From the NCBI GenBank assembly GCA_937952455.1, contig CALFYU010000530.1, positions 1 to 10,011 of the forward strand: a stretch of 10,011 nt of DNA, written 5' to 3'. Source of the DNA: an uncultured Planctomycetaceae bacterium. GTDB taxonomy: Bacteria; Planctomycetota; Planctomycetia; Planctomycetales; Planctomycetaceae. The position numbers and the translations under genes were made by a program. This document shows positions 1 through 8,423 of the stretch, one piece after another. A model generated the notes under the pieces. That model worked only from the letters and a program-made list of their open reading frames with translations, searched no databases and was not told the DNA's origin. The stretch's first letter is position 1. Every line of letters starts with the position of its first letter.

Positions 1-336
1 GTCCTGATGCGCGGTTGTGCACCGCAATCGCAGACGGCCGACCAACAAGCACCGCTGGCGGACTTGCCGGCCGGATCGCATCGGATTGCCGCCCGCCGCG
101 CCGCTGACGGGACAACGCAGTGCGAAATCGTGCAGCTGGGAGGCGGGTTGGAACGGGCTTCGCAGGTTTGGCAGCAAACCGGCTGGAAGATGAATCAATC
201 GCCCACTGCCGCCGCCGACCCGAACGCCTTTCAGATCGCCCGCGATTCGGAAATCGTCCAAGTGCATTTGTTGGCGGGGCCCGACTCGCCGTCGGAATAC
301 ATACTTCTCGTTCGCAGTCCTGAACCCATTCGCTAA
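1..336 (+). CDS. Unrecognised protein, 3' end (pilus operon, likely partial)
   Basis: The frame is open from the first base and ends with TAA at 334-336, so this is probably the C-terminal part of a gene beginning upstream. An ATG at 7 could also be a start, giving 109 residues, but nothing before it can be inspected. I do not recognise a family. The visible protein is soluble in character, with no clear membrane segment. It starts with a Gln/Ala/Pro-rich stretch that looks like a linker and ends in a segment with alternating hydrophobic residues (VQVHLLAG, EYILLVRS) that could form beta strands. The stop is 33 bases before the CpaB-like gene on the same strand, so co-transcription with the pilus genes is likely. 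A periplasmic or accessory Tad-locus role is inferred only from position. Confidence 0.55.
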   Translation, partial: VLMRGCAPQSQTADQQAPLADLPAGSHRIAARRAADGTTQCEIVQLGGGLERASQVWQQTGWKMNQSPTAAADPNAFQIARDSEIVQVHLLAGPDSPSEYILLVRSPEPIR

Positions 337-369
337 ACCAACAGACAATAAAGCCATACGAGGTACGTC

Positions 370-1035
370 ATGAATCACTTAACAAAACTTGCGTTGCCGA
401 TCGGTTTGGGTTTGGTGGCCGCGTTTTTGAATTACAAGACGGTCAACGCCCGGCTGCAGCCGCAGTTCTTCGTGCGGGTCAGCGACGACTTGAAGGCGGG
501 CGACAGCTTTTCGGACACCAATCTGACGCAAGTCCCGCTGTACGGCGATACGTCGGACCTGGAACAGACGTTCGTGCCCTGGAAAGAACGGGCCGTGCTT
601 TATCAGCGTCCCGTGCCGCGTGACTTGAAGGCGGGGGACGTGGTGTTCTGGCGGGATGCGACGGCGCCCACGCTGAAGCTCTCTGCCGACGCCGGCGAAT
701 TGGAGTTTCACGTGCCGTTTCGCGATCTGCAGGCCGTCCCCAAGGACATCCGGGCCGGGCAACAAGTCAGTTTTCGCTTGGGAGTCGACAAAACGAAACT
801 GCGTGGGGACGCCCGTACCAACTATGTCGCCGCGGATGCCGTTGACCAAAAAATCGGTCCGTTCCGCGTGCTGGAAGTGGGCGGATTTGATCCGGCCGGT
901 GCGGAAGAGGCGGCCCGGTCCAATGGATACATCAAGGTGGCGGTCAAATGGGACGATCAGCGGATGGAACGTCTGTCGCAAGCCATGGAGACCCACTCGG
1001 TCGAACGCGTGTTGGGTGTGTTTGTCGACGGTTGA
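370..1035 (+). CDS. cpaB: CpaB/RcpC-like Flp pilus assembly protein with SAF domain
   Basis: A 221-residue protein anchored by one N-terminal hydrophobic segment (about residues 7-24, preceded by Lys6), placing the rest outside the inner membrane. Residues about 34-95 resemble an SAF domain: two repeats of the form 'DLKAGD' (about 40-45 and 85-90) with the 'PLYGD' segment between. A second domain (about 100-221) carries another 'DIRAGQ' turn and resembles the RcpC part of CpaB. In Tad systems CpaB/RcpC is a periplasmic or outer-membrane partner of the secretin channel. The ATG is preceded by GAGGT at 360-364 with 5 bases between, which supports this start. The protein is somewhat shorter than typical CpaB. 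The neighbouring cpaF, tadB and tadC support the call. The match is by domain layout rather than close sequence identity, so 'SAF-domain protein' is the safe fallback. Confidence 0.68.
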   Translation: MNHLTKLALPIGLGLVAAFLNYKTVNARLQPQFFVRVSDDLKAGDSFSDTNLTQVPLYGDTSDLEQTFVPWKERAVLYQRPVPRDLKAGDVVFWRDATAPTLKLSADAGELEFHVPFRDLQAVPKDIRAGQQVSFRLGVDKTKLRGDARTNYVAADAVDQKIGPFRVLEVGGFDPAGAEEAARSNGYIKVAVKWDDQRMERLSQAMETHSVERVLGVFVDG

Positions 1036-1119
1036 GCCATTGCGGACCACTGCCGACGCGATTGAAGTCACAGCTACGAGACGACGCATTCTCCCACTCA
1101 ATAGAAGCACACGGTTAAC

Positions 1120-3006
<1,887 letters not shown>

Positions 3007-3035
3007 ACGCCCGTTACAAGAAAATATAAACCGCG

Positions 3036-3902
3036 ATGTTTGCCACGATTACCACACCTGACATCACGCTGCTGCTGTCTTCGGCATCACTGTTCGCCGC
3101 CGTCGCTTGGGGAATGTCCCAAGTTGGAGGCGTGTGGGACAAAATTGCCGGTGCACAGTGGTCGCGACAAACCGAGTTGTTCAAGCGGCTCGGCTTGGGA
3201 ACGAATCACCTGCAGATGGCGCTGCGGGCCTGGGGCGGAGCGGTCTTCGGGACGTTCTTCGTGCTGTGGCTCGTGCTGGATATGTTTCCCGTGGCGGTGT
3301 TGCTAACGGCCATGGTCTATGCGGCCCCGCGCTATATCTTGGCCTACTTCGTAGAGCGTCGTAAGACGCTGCTTCGCGATCAGATGGTCGGGGCGACGAT
3401 GGGTCTGGCAAATACCGTGAAAGCGGGACTGTCGCTGGCGCAGGGGTTGGCTTCGATCTGCGAAGAAGTCCCGGAACCGTTGGTTTCGGAATTGCGGCGG
3501 ATCGTTTTCGAATATCAACGGGGCCGCCCGCTTCGCGAAGCGATTGAGGAAGTTCGCCGCCGCCTGGATATCGACGCCTTCACACTGTTCGCCTTGGCGA
3601 TTGAAGTCTCGCTGGAACGAGGCGGAAACGTGGGGGAAGCATTGCAGCGGATCAGCGTTAGCCTGCAAGAGAATCAGCGGATCGAGCGCAAGTTAGAAGC
3701 AGACACAGCCGGCGGACGTAAAGTCGTCCAAATCCTCACCATGTTTCCGATTTTTTCCATCGTGGTGTTCTACTTCATGGATCCCTACTCGTGCGGGTTG
3801 TTGTTCCAAACGACGATCGGTCAGTTGGTTGTGTGTGCAGTGATCGTGTTGGTGTACTTGGGCGTCTCCTGGGCAAACCGCATTATGAAATGTGACAAAT
3901 AG
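3036..3902 (+). CDS. tadB: TadB, inner-membrane pilus platform protein (T2SF domain)
   Basis: A 288-residue integral membrane protein. Hydrophobic segments lie at about 9-26, 67-82, 84-104, 230-247 and 261-279. Between the second pair and the last pair is a cytoplasmic helical T2SF (GspF-like) domain, about 118-242. It has the family pattern: an Ala/Gly/Leu-rich helix with 'VKAGLSLAQGL' (128-138), 'EYQRGRPLREAIEEVRRRL' (159-177) and a Glu/Gly turn 'LERGGNVGEALQRIS' (193-207). TadB and TadC together form the platform on which the CpaF motor acts to move pilin subunits into the fibre. The gene starts 29 bases after cpaF, and only weak purine-rich sequence (around 3018-3024) precedes the ATG. 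Its end nearly touches tadC, so the two are probably translated together. TadB rather than TadC is chosen from its position directly after cpaF. Confidence 0.9.
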   Translation: MFATITTPDITLLLSSASLFAAVAWGMSQVGGVWDKIAGAQWSRQTELFKRLGLGTNHLQMALRAWGGAVFGTFFVLWLVLDMFPVAVLLTAMVYAAPRYILAYFVERRKTLLRDQMVGATMGLANTVKAGLSLAQGLASICEEVPEPLVSELRRIVFEYQRGRPLREAIEEVRRRLDIDAFTLFALAIEVSLERGGNVGEALQRISVSLQENQRIERKLEADTAGGRKVVQILTMFPIFSIVVFYFMDPYSCGLLFQTTIGQLVVCAVIVLVYLGVSWANRIMKCDK

Positions 3903-3908
3903 AATGTT

Positions 3909-3915
3909 GGAGTGG
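3909..3915 (+). promoter_or_regulatory. Ribosome binding site deciding the tadC start
   Basis: GGAGTGG lies 6 bases before the ATG at 3922 (9 bases counted from the GGAG core). The other in-frame starts, GTG at 3892 and ATG at 3904, have no comparable purine-rich site before them. This favours 3922 as the tadC start. Confidence 0.5.
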
Positions 3916-3921
3916 AATACG

Positions 3922-4878
3922 ATGCTCACGCCCCTATTTAGTACCGTCGAATCGGCTGCCGAGGTCTCACCGCCGATGACGCTCATCGCGGCGGGAATCC
4001 TGTGCGGAATCGCGGTGGCCTGGTTTGCCTATCTGATATTCTCGATCGTGACCCGTCCCTATCGCATGAAGGCCGAGTCGTGGGAATTCGAGGAAAACCG
4101 CCGCATTCAACTCCGCACGGCCAGCCGGACCTACCGTTGGCTGGAACCGCTGGTTGATGAATTGAAGTCGATCGGATTGTTGGGCCGTTTGGGAGGCGAG
4201 GCCAGTGTGGCCGAGGCGCTGCGTCTGCGGGGGACGACTGTTCCGTGGCAGCCAACTGAATTCCTGGCGGTGCGGTTGCTGCTCAGTGTGGGCGTCGGTC
4301 TGGCTGTGTTCATGGTCATGAGTTCAATCGCCGGAATGATGATCTCGGTCTTCGCGTCGATGTTTGCGGCCTTCTGCTTTCTCCGCATGGGAGTTCAGAA
4401 GCTTTCCGGAACAGCCGCCACGCGTATCGGACGCTTCAAGCGTCGGCTGCCTTTCGCGGTCGATCTGCTGGCCCTGATGATGGAAGCCGGCGGCGGGTTT
4501 CGCGACAGCTTGCGGACGGTGGTCAACGAAAGCCGCGATCATCCGGTGGGCGAGGAATTTGCCGGGGTGCTCCGCGGTCTGGCCCGCGGGCAGTCGATGC
4601 GGGCGGCCCTGGAGGATTTCCAAGAGCGGTTGGGAGACAACGACGTGAACGAATTGGTGTTCGCAGTCGTCAAGGCGGAGGAGCTGGGTACGCCGCTGAG
4701 TAAGATTTTCTTATCAATGGCCGACCAAATTCGGCTCAAGCGGAGTCAATGGGCCGAAGAAGCGGCCGGCAAAGCCCAAACGATGATCACCTTTCCCGGG
4801 CTGGTGATCATGCTGGCCTGCCTGTTGATCGTGGTGGCACCGTTTGTGATCGATGCCATGGAAAACTCACCTTTCTAA
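3922..4878 (+). CDS. tadC: TadC, inner-membrane pilus platform protein (T2SF domain)
   Basis: A 318-residue membrane protein, the second platform subunit of the Tad/Flp pilus machine. Hydrophobic segments lie at about 19-43, 115-134, 136-154 and 291-311, and a cytoplasmic T2SF domain at about 177-301. The domain starts with the typical 'LPFAVDLLALMMEAGGGF' (176-193) and continues with 'LRGLARGQSMRAALEDF' (217-233) and 'ELVFAVVKAEELGTPLS' (244-260). The 'PFAVDLLALMMEAG' opening is characteristic of TadC and separates it from TadB. I start at ATG 3922, which has a good ribosome site. The frame is open further upstream, with GTG at 3892 overlapping the end of tadB by 11 bases and ATG at 3904 just after its stop. 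Those would add 10 or 6 residues without changing the call. The close junction suggests translational coupling with tadB. Confidence 0.9.
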   Translation: MLTPLFSTVESAAEVSPPMTLIAAGILCGIAVAWFAYLIFSIVTRPYRMKAESWEFEENRRIQLRTASRTYRWLEPLVDELKSIGLLGRLGGEASVAEALRLRGTTVPWQPTEFLAVRLLLSVGVGLAVFMVMSSIAGMMISVFASMFAAFCFLRMGVQKLSGTAATRIGRFKRRLPFAVDLLALMMEAGGGFRDSLRTVVNESRDHPVGEEFAGVLRGLARGQSMRAALEDFQERLGDNDVNELVFAVVKAEELGTPLSKIFLSMADQIRLKRSQWAEEAAGKAQTMITFPGLVIMLACLLIVVAPFVIDAMENSPF

Positions 4879-4889
4879 AAATCTGAATT

Positions 4890-4898
4890 TGATACAAT
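4890..4898 (+). promoter_or_regulatory. Possible extended -10 promoter before the FHA-like gene
   Basis: TGATACAAT reads as TG, one base, then TACAAT, an extended -10 box matching TATAAT at five of six places. It lies in the 68-base AT-richer gap between tadC and the FHA-like gene, 48 bases before its ATG. No recognisable -35 hexamer sits 16-18 bases upstream, although extended -10 sites can work without one. Planctomycete promoters are not well defined, and one such match can occur by chance. The FHA-like gene may simply be read from the operon promoter upstream. Confidence 0.25.
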
Positions 4899-4934
4899 AA
4901 CACCAACACGCTTAGCCAGTGGATCAAACCCACC

Positions 4935-4938
4935 GGAG
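4935..4938 (+). promoter_or_regulatory. Ribosome binding site of the FHA-like gene
   Basis: GGAG with 8 bases before the ATG at 4947, a normal spacing. It supports that start; no other in-frame start is better placed. Confidence 0.55.
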
Positions 4939-4946
4939 ACTTTTCG

Positions 4947-5678
4947 ATGTCAGCCAAAATTCTTGCCAAAACGTCCGACGCGGCCCTGACTGAGTTCTGG
5001 ATCAATGACGACGTCATTCGCGTGGGGAGTGCTCCGGATTGCGACTTGCCGTTGGCGGGAGTCGCGCCGCACGCTCTGACGGTTCAACATCGCGGCCGCG
5101 GGTACTTTGTATTCAACCGTTCCCAAGAAGCGATTCGCATCGCCGGACAGTTGGTGCTGCCGGGGGCCTCGCATCCTTGGGAGCCGGGGCAGGAATTGGA
5201 AATCGGCAGCGAAGCGGCTCTGATGTTGCAGTCGGCTGAAGAGGCGCTGCGCAATGCTCCCCCGAGCGTGCGATACGATGACGACGATGAGTTTTCGGCG
5301 GAACAGAGCCGAGAGCCGGAAGAGAAGAAATCGCGGATGGTTACTTTCCTCGTGGTAGGGGCGGTGGTCGTTATCTCGTTTATGACGTTGGGATCGTCCA
5401 ACGGTACCGGCAAAAGCACCACGGCGCAGTTTGAAGAGGTCATGAAGGAATACACGTGGGCACATTCGACTAACGACCCGACAGCGCGGCGGATTCTGGA
5501 CGGTGTCCAACGTGCCCGAATCGCCGAACTGCGGGGGGACTATAAATCGGCCAAGGCGAAGTACGGCGAAGCCAAGGACCTGTTGTGGACGAAAAAGCAG
5601 TCTGCCGGCGGGGCATTGTCGGCCGTCGATCAACAGATGTTGGACTTCATCACCGAACGCTTGCCGCGGTTGCAGTAG
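4947..5678 (+). CDS. Single-span membrane protein with degenerate FHA-like domain (Tad locus)
   Basis: A 243-residue protein in three parts. Residues about 1-95 look like an FHA domain (VIRVGSAPDCDLPL at 23-36, then VAPHALTV at 39-46). A linker at about 105-129 is rich in Asp and Glu (DDDDE at 111-115). One strong membrane segment follows at about 131-148, after Lys-Lys-Ser-Arg, so the FHA-like part should be cytoplasmic. The C-terminal part (about 160-243) would lie outside; it is helical and has a TPR-like pair of helices, 'ARIAELRGDYKSAKAKYGEA' at about 190-209. FHA domains normally bind phosphothreonine, but the key Arg of the GR motif is Ser28 and the usual SRxH is APHA, so binding is doubtful. 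It is the last gene of the pilus cluster, 68 bases after tadC. It may link the cytoplasmic motor to envelope parts of the machine; that is inferred from topology and place. I know no gene symbol for it. Confidence 0.8.
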   Translation: MSAKILAKTSDAALTEFWINDDVIRVGSAPDCDLPLAGVAPHALTVQHRGRGYFVFNRSQEAIRIAGQLVLPGASHPWEPGQELEIGSEAALMLQSAEEALRNAPPSVRYDDDDEFSAEQSREPEEKKSRMVTFLVVGAVVVISFMTLGSSNGTGKSTTAQFEEVMKEYTWAHSTNDPTARRILDGVQRARIAELRGDYKSAKAKYGEAKDLLWTKKQSAGGALSAVDQQMLDFITERLPRLQ

Positions 5679-5779
5679 GTGAACGTAGAACGGGCGCACG
5701 AAGTATCCGGCGCCGCAGCAACCGTCATTTCACGGCGATTTGCCGATTTCGTGGTGACAAGGCAGCGGGCAGAAGTTAA

Positions 5780-5811
5780 CCTAATACATCGACCGCCGTT
5801 GATGTGTTGGG
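5780..5811 (+). other. Strong intergenic RNA hairpin; candidate terminator or leader structure
   Basis: CCTAATACATCGAC (5780-5793) can pair along its whole length with GTTGATGTGTTGGG (5798-5811), leaving a CGCC loop. The stem is 14 bp with no bulge: 11 Watson-Crick pairs and 3 G-U pairs (5791/5800, 5785/5806, 5782/5809). Because those three become A-C mismatches in the opposite transcript, the fold fits + strand RNA only. It lies 101 bases after the stop of the FHA-like gene and 72 bases before the GTG of the next gene. No run of T follows, so it is not a classic intrinsic terminator. It could protect the 3' end of the pilus transcript, act with Rho, or be part of the leader of the PPC gene. 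Confidence 0.55.
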
Positions 5812-5821
5812 CTGCTGGGAA

Positions 5822-5837
5822 TGTCAATTTCCTGACA
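5822..5837 (+). promoter_or_regulatory. Small inverted repeat, possible operator or second hairpin
   Basis: TGTCA-ATTTCC-TGACA is a perfect 5-bp inverted repeat with a 6-base spacer, starting 10 bases after the long hairpin. Arm size and spacing would suit a dimeric repressor site or a small hairpin. A repeat of this size is expected by chance fairly often, and no regulator gene is nearby. Confidence 0.2.
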
Positions 5838-5847
5838 CACGTTTGAC

Positions 5848-5853
5848 GGAGGT
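5848..5853 (+). promoter_or_regulatory. Perfect Shine-Dalgarno GGAGGT with no standard start at proper distance
   Basis: GGAGGT is the best ribosome site in the window, yet the first standard in-frame start of the downstream gene is GTG at 5884, 30 bases away. The only codons at normal distance in the reading frame of that gene are two ACG codons (5863 and 5866). ATG at 5882 is followed at once by TGA in its own frame. Confidence 0.4.
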
Positions 5854-5883
5854 CCACTCGCTACGACGGTATCTCCCGCCAAT

Positions 5884-8382
5884 GTGATCGGAAATTGTAT
5901 TTTGTCAGCCTTCCGAATTCGCACTCTCGAAATCTTGCTGGCCTGTGCGGCGGGGCTGACTTTCTGGTTATCGCAGGCATCGACGTGCCGGGGCGATGTT
6001 CCGGCCGCAGTTTTGAACCACGTCTTTCCGGCCGGTGGACAGGTGGGGACGGAGTTCGAAATCAGTGTCGCTGGATCGGGACTGGAGGGACTAACGACAC
6101 TTCAGTGCAGCCACCCCGGAATCGGCTTTAAGCTCATCGAAGCGAGCCGCTTTCTCGTTACGATTCCCGACGATTTGCCTCCGGGGCAATATGATCTCCG
6201 CACCATCGGACAAAACGGTCTCAGTTCGCCGCGGACGTTCTGTTGCGGAACTTATGCGGAGCAGAGCGAATCAGAACCGAATGACGATGCGGCAAAGCTC
6301 AAGGCGCTATCGACCAATCGCACGATCAACGGTCGAATTGGGAGCGGCGGGGATCTGGATCATTTTCGCTTCTCCGCCCGGCGGGGCGAGCGGATTTTGA
6401 TTGAATGCTGGGCGGAGCGGATCGATTCACCGTTGCGGGCGGTGCTGGAGCTCTATGACGACAATGGTCGGCGATTGCGGGTGAATCGTGGTTATTTCGG
6501 CCTCGATCCGCTGATCGAATTCGTTGTGCCCGCGGACGGGGACTACGTGGTGCGTCTGTTTGACCTTGTCTACTCGGGGAGCGAGGACCATGTCTATCGC
6601 TTGGATTTCGGCAACGGGCCGCGGGGCGCGTTTGCGGTGCCGGCGATTGTTGAACGGAACCGTCCGACGCCGGTGGCGCTGTACGGCTGGAATTTGAACT
6701 CTCAGGACTCCGGGCACGCGGCGACGGATGATGCTGCACCGAGTGGGTTTGAGCGGCTCGACGTCGAAGTGCAAATCCCGGACGATGAGGAGGCGGATAT
6801 TCGCAACGTGCGTCTCGAACCGGCACAGGCGACACTTGATACGTATCCGTATCAACTGCCCGGCAGCCACGTGCCGGTCATGTTGGCGGCAACCGACCTC
6901 CCGGTCGTCGATGAGGTTTCGATTGCCGCTAGCGGTGATTTACCCCAGCAGGTCCCGGTTCCCTGCGCCATCAGCGGGCAACTGCTTGCGGGAGACGAGC
7001 GGGACGTTTACGCGTTTGAAGCGAAGCGGGGTGAGGTTCTGTGGATTGACGGTTTCGGTGAGCGGATCAATTCGCCGGTCGATTTGGACGTGAGCATTCT
7101 CGGCGTCGATGCTGAGACCGAATTGGCCCGTTTCAGCGACCAGGTGAGGAACATTGGTGGCGCGCGGTTTCCAACGGCGCACCTTGATCCGTCCGGCCCG
7201 TGGGTGGTGCCGGCCGATGGGCGTTATTTCCTCATGGTGCGAAACCTGATCGGCGGATTGGATGCCGACTCGCGGCGCGTGTATGCCTTGACGATCCGCC
7301 GCCAGGAACCGGACTTCGATGTTGTCGTTGTCTCGCGCGGCGACGGGCCGGCTTCATTGAATGTTCAACAGGACGGACGGCTGCTAGTGGATCTGTTAGC
7401 GGTTCGCCACCGCGGTATGACAGGGTCGATTCGTGTGCGGGCACGTAATCTCCCAGCGGGAATCGACTGTCCAGCGGTTTGGTTGGGATCGGGTGTTGAG
7501 ACGGCGCCGCTGGTGATCTCAGCGGGACCCGGGCAATCGAAGAATATTACGTCGCTGGATTTGGTAGCCGATGCACCGAACGTCGGCGAGCGCGGGGTGC
7601 GGTTTGGGACGTCCGTGCGTGCGGGGACGCCGGGCGGTTGGGGGAGATTGACGGCGGATGGCCCGCTGGCGGTCGTGGGATCGTCGGCACCGCTGCGAAT
7701 CACGGCAGATGGTAACGAACCGCGCCCGCATCATCTGTACGGCGACTTGCCGGTGCGGCACGCGCCCGGAGGAATTCTGGATGTCGCCGTGCATATTGAG
7801 CGGACCGATCCCGAGCATCAGGCCGAGGTGAAGCTCATCGGCACCGGAGTGCCGCCGGGGATACACAACCAAACGGCGAGCATTCCCGCCGGACAAAGCA
7901 AGGGATACATTAGCTTCTATTTGCCGCAGGGTTTGGCGCCGGGGCAATATTCGCTCGCTGTGCGTGCGGAAACGACGGTGCCCGATCCGGGAAATGAGAA
8001 CAGTCCCAAAACAATTGCCGTGTTCAGCAATGTTGTTTCGTTCGAAGTGCACAGCCCCGCATTCGTTGTGGAAGTCGATCCGTATGCGCCCAAAACGATC
8101 CACCGCGGCGAAGTCATTCAAGTGAACTACACCGCTCGGCGGGTGAATGGATTTATCGGTAAGATTCACACAGAGCTGGCGGCACCGGTTGAAGTGGCGG
8201 GTATCCGCGGACGCGGGGTCACGTTTGTGGGGCAGACCGATGCGGGGACCATACAAATCGTCGCTAATGACGACGCCCAGTTTGGCCAGCAGCCGTTCTT
8301 GCGGTTGTGGGCGGTCGGGACCGTTGAGGATGAACCAATTTATCAGGGGAGTTGTTTTCTGGATTTGAAGATTGTGGAATAG
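5884..8382 (+). CDS. Exported protein with two PPC (pre-peptidase C-terminal) domains
   Basis: An 832-residue exported protein. A signal peptide is visible: Arg11/Arg13, a hydrophobic core at about 15-30, and likely cleavage near residue 36 (STCRG). An IPT/Ig-like beta domain follows (about 40-120), with 'GGQVGTEFEISVAGSGL'. The first PPC domain starts at the typical 'ESEPNDD' (129-135) and runs to about 228, with 'DLDHFRFSARRGERI'. A second PPC domain spans about 346-455 ('DERDVYAFEAKRGEVL'). The remainder (about 470-832) is beta-rich and probably Ig-like. PPC domains are extracellular and may bind or shield substrates; no catalytic residues are apparent. In Planctomycetes such proteins commonly sit beside DUF1549/DUF1553 genes, as here 41 bases upstream of one. 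Function is unknown. The start is uncertain: GTG 5884 is the first standard start, but the good ribosome site is 30 bases upstream of it, and TTG 5902 is another option. Confidence 0.85.
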   Translation: MIGNCILSAFRIRTLEILLACAAGLTFWLSQASTCRGDVPAAVLNHVFPAGGQVGTEFEISVAGSGLEGLTTLQCSHPGIGFKLIEASRFLVTIPDDLPPGQYDLRTIGQNGLSSPRTFCCGTYAEQSESEPNDDAAKLKALSTNRTINGRIGSGGDLDHFRFSARRGERILIECWAERIDSPLRAVLELYDDNGRRLRVNRGYFGLDPLIEFVVPADGDYVVRLFDLVYSGSEDHVYRLDFGNGPRGAFAVPAIVERNRPTPVALYGWNLNSQDSGHAATDDAAPSGFERLDVEVQIPDDEEADIRNVRLEPAQATLDTYPYQLPGSHVPVMLAATDLPVVDEVSIAASGDLPQQVPVPCAISGQLLAGDERDVYAFEAKRGEVLWIDGFGERINSPVDLDVSILGVDAETELARFSDQVRNIGGARFPTAHLDPSGPWVVPADGRYFLMVRNLIGGLDADSRRVYALTIRRQEPDFDVVVVSRGDGPASLNVQQDGRLLVDLLAVRHRGMTGSIRVRARNLPAGIDCPAVWLGSGVETAPLVISAGPGQSKNITSLDLVADAPNVGERGVRFGTSVRAGTPGGWGRLTADGPLAVVGSSAPLRITADGNEPRPHHLYGDLPVRHAPGGILDVAVHIERTDPEHQAEVKLIGTGVPPGIHNQTASIPAGQSKGYISFYLPQGLAPGQYSLAVRAETTVPDPGNENSPKTIAVFSNVVSFEVHSPAFVVEVDPYAPKTIHRGEVIQVNYTARRVNGFIGKIHTELAAPVEVAGIRGRGVTFVGQTDAGTIQIVANDDAQFGQQPFLRLWAVGTVEDEPIYQGSCFLDLKIVE

Positions 8383-8423
8383 GAGAATACCCGACACTGT
8401 TGCGTGACGATTAAAGCAATACG

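Noticed and set aside
1036..1119. Promoter in the gap between cpaB and cpaF
   Set aside because: TTGAAG at 1062 has no acceptable -10 box at 16-18 bases; nothing else stands out.
3892..3894. GTG as tadC start, overlapping the end of tadB
   Set aside because: It is possible, but no ribosome site precedes it; ATG 3922 has GGAGTGG in front and still gives a complete first membrane segment.
5397..5421. P-loop-like SNGTGKSTT in the FHA-like protein
   Set aside because: The first Gly of GxxxxGK[ST] is Ser150, the stretch lies just after the membrane segment on the outer side, and no Walker B or ATPase fold follows.
4950..5699. A 249-codon minus-strand frame covering the FHA-like gene
   Set aside because: It has a similar antisense composition and no motif, while the + strand frame has a ribosome site, an FHA-like domain and a clean membrane segment.
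5708..5745. Small palindromes CGGCGCCG (5708-5715) and CGGC-GATTT-GCCG (5733-5745) as a terminator
   Set aside because: The arms are only 4 bp and no T-run follows; they are easily explained by chance in GC-rich DNA.
5882..5887. ATG at 5882 as start of the PPC gene
   Set aside because: It is in a different frame and is followed immediately by TGA.
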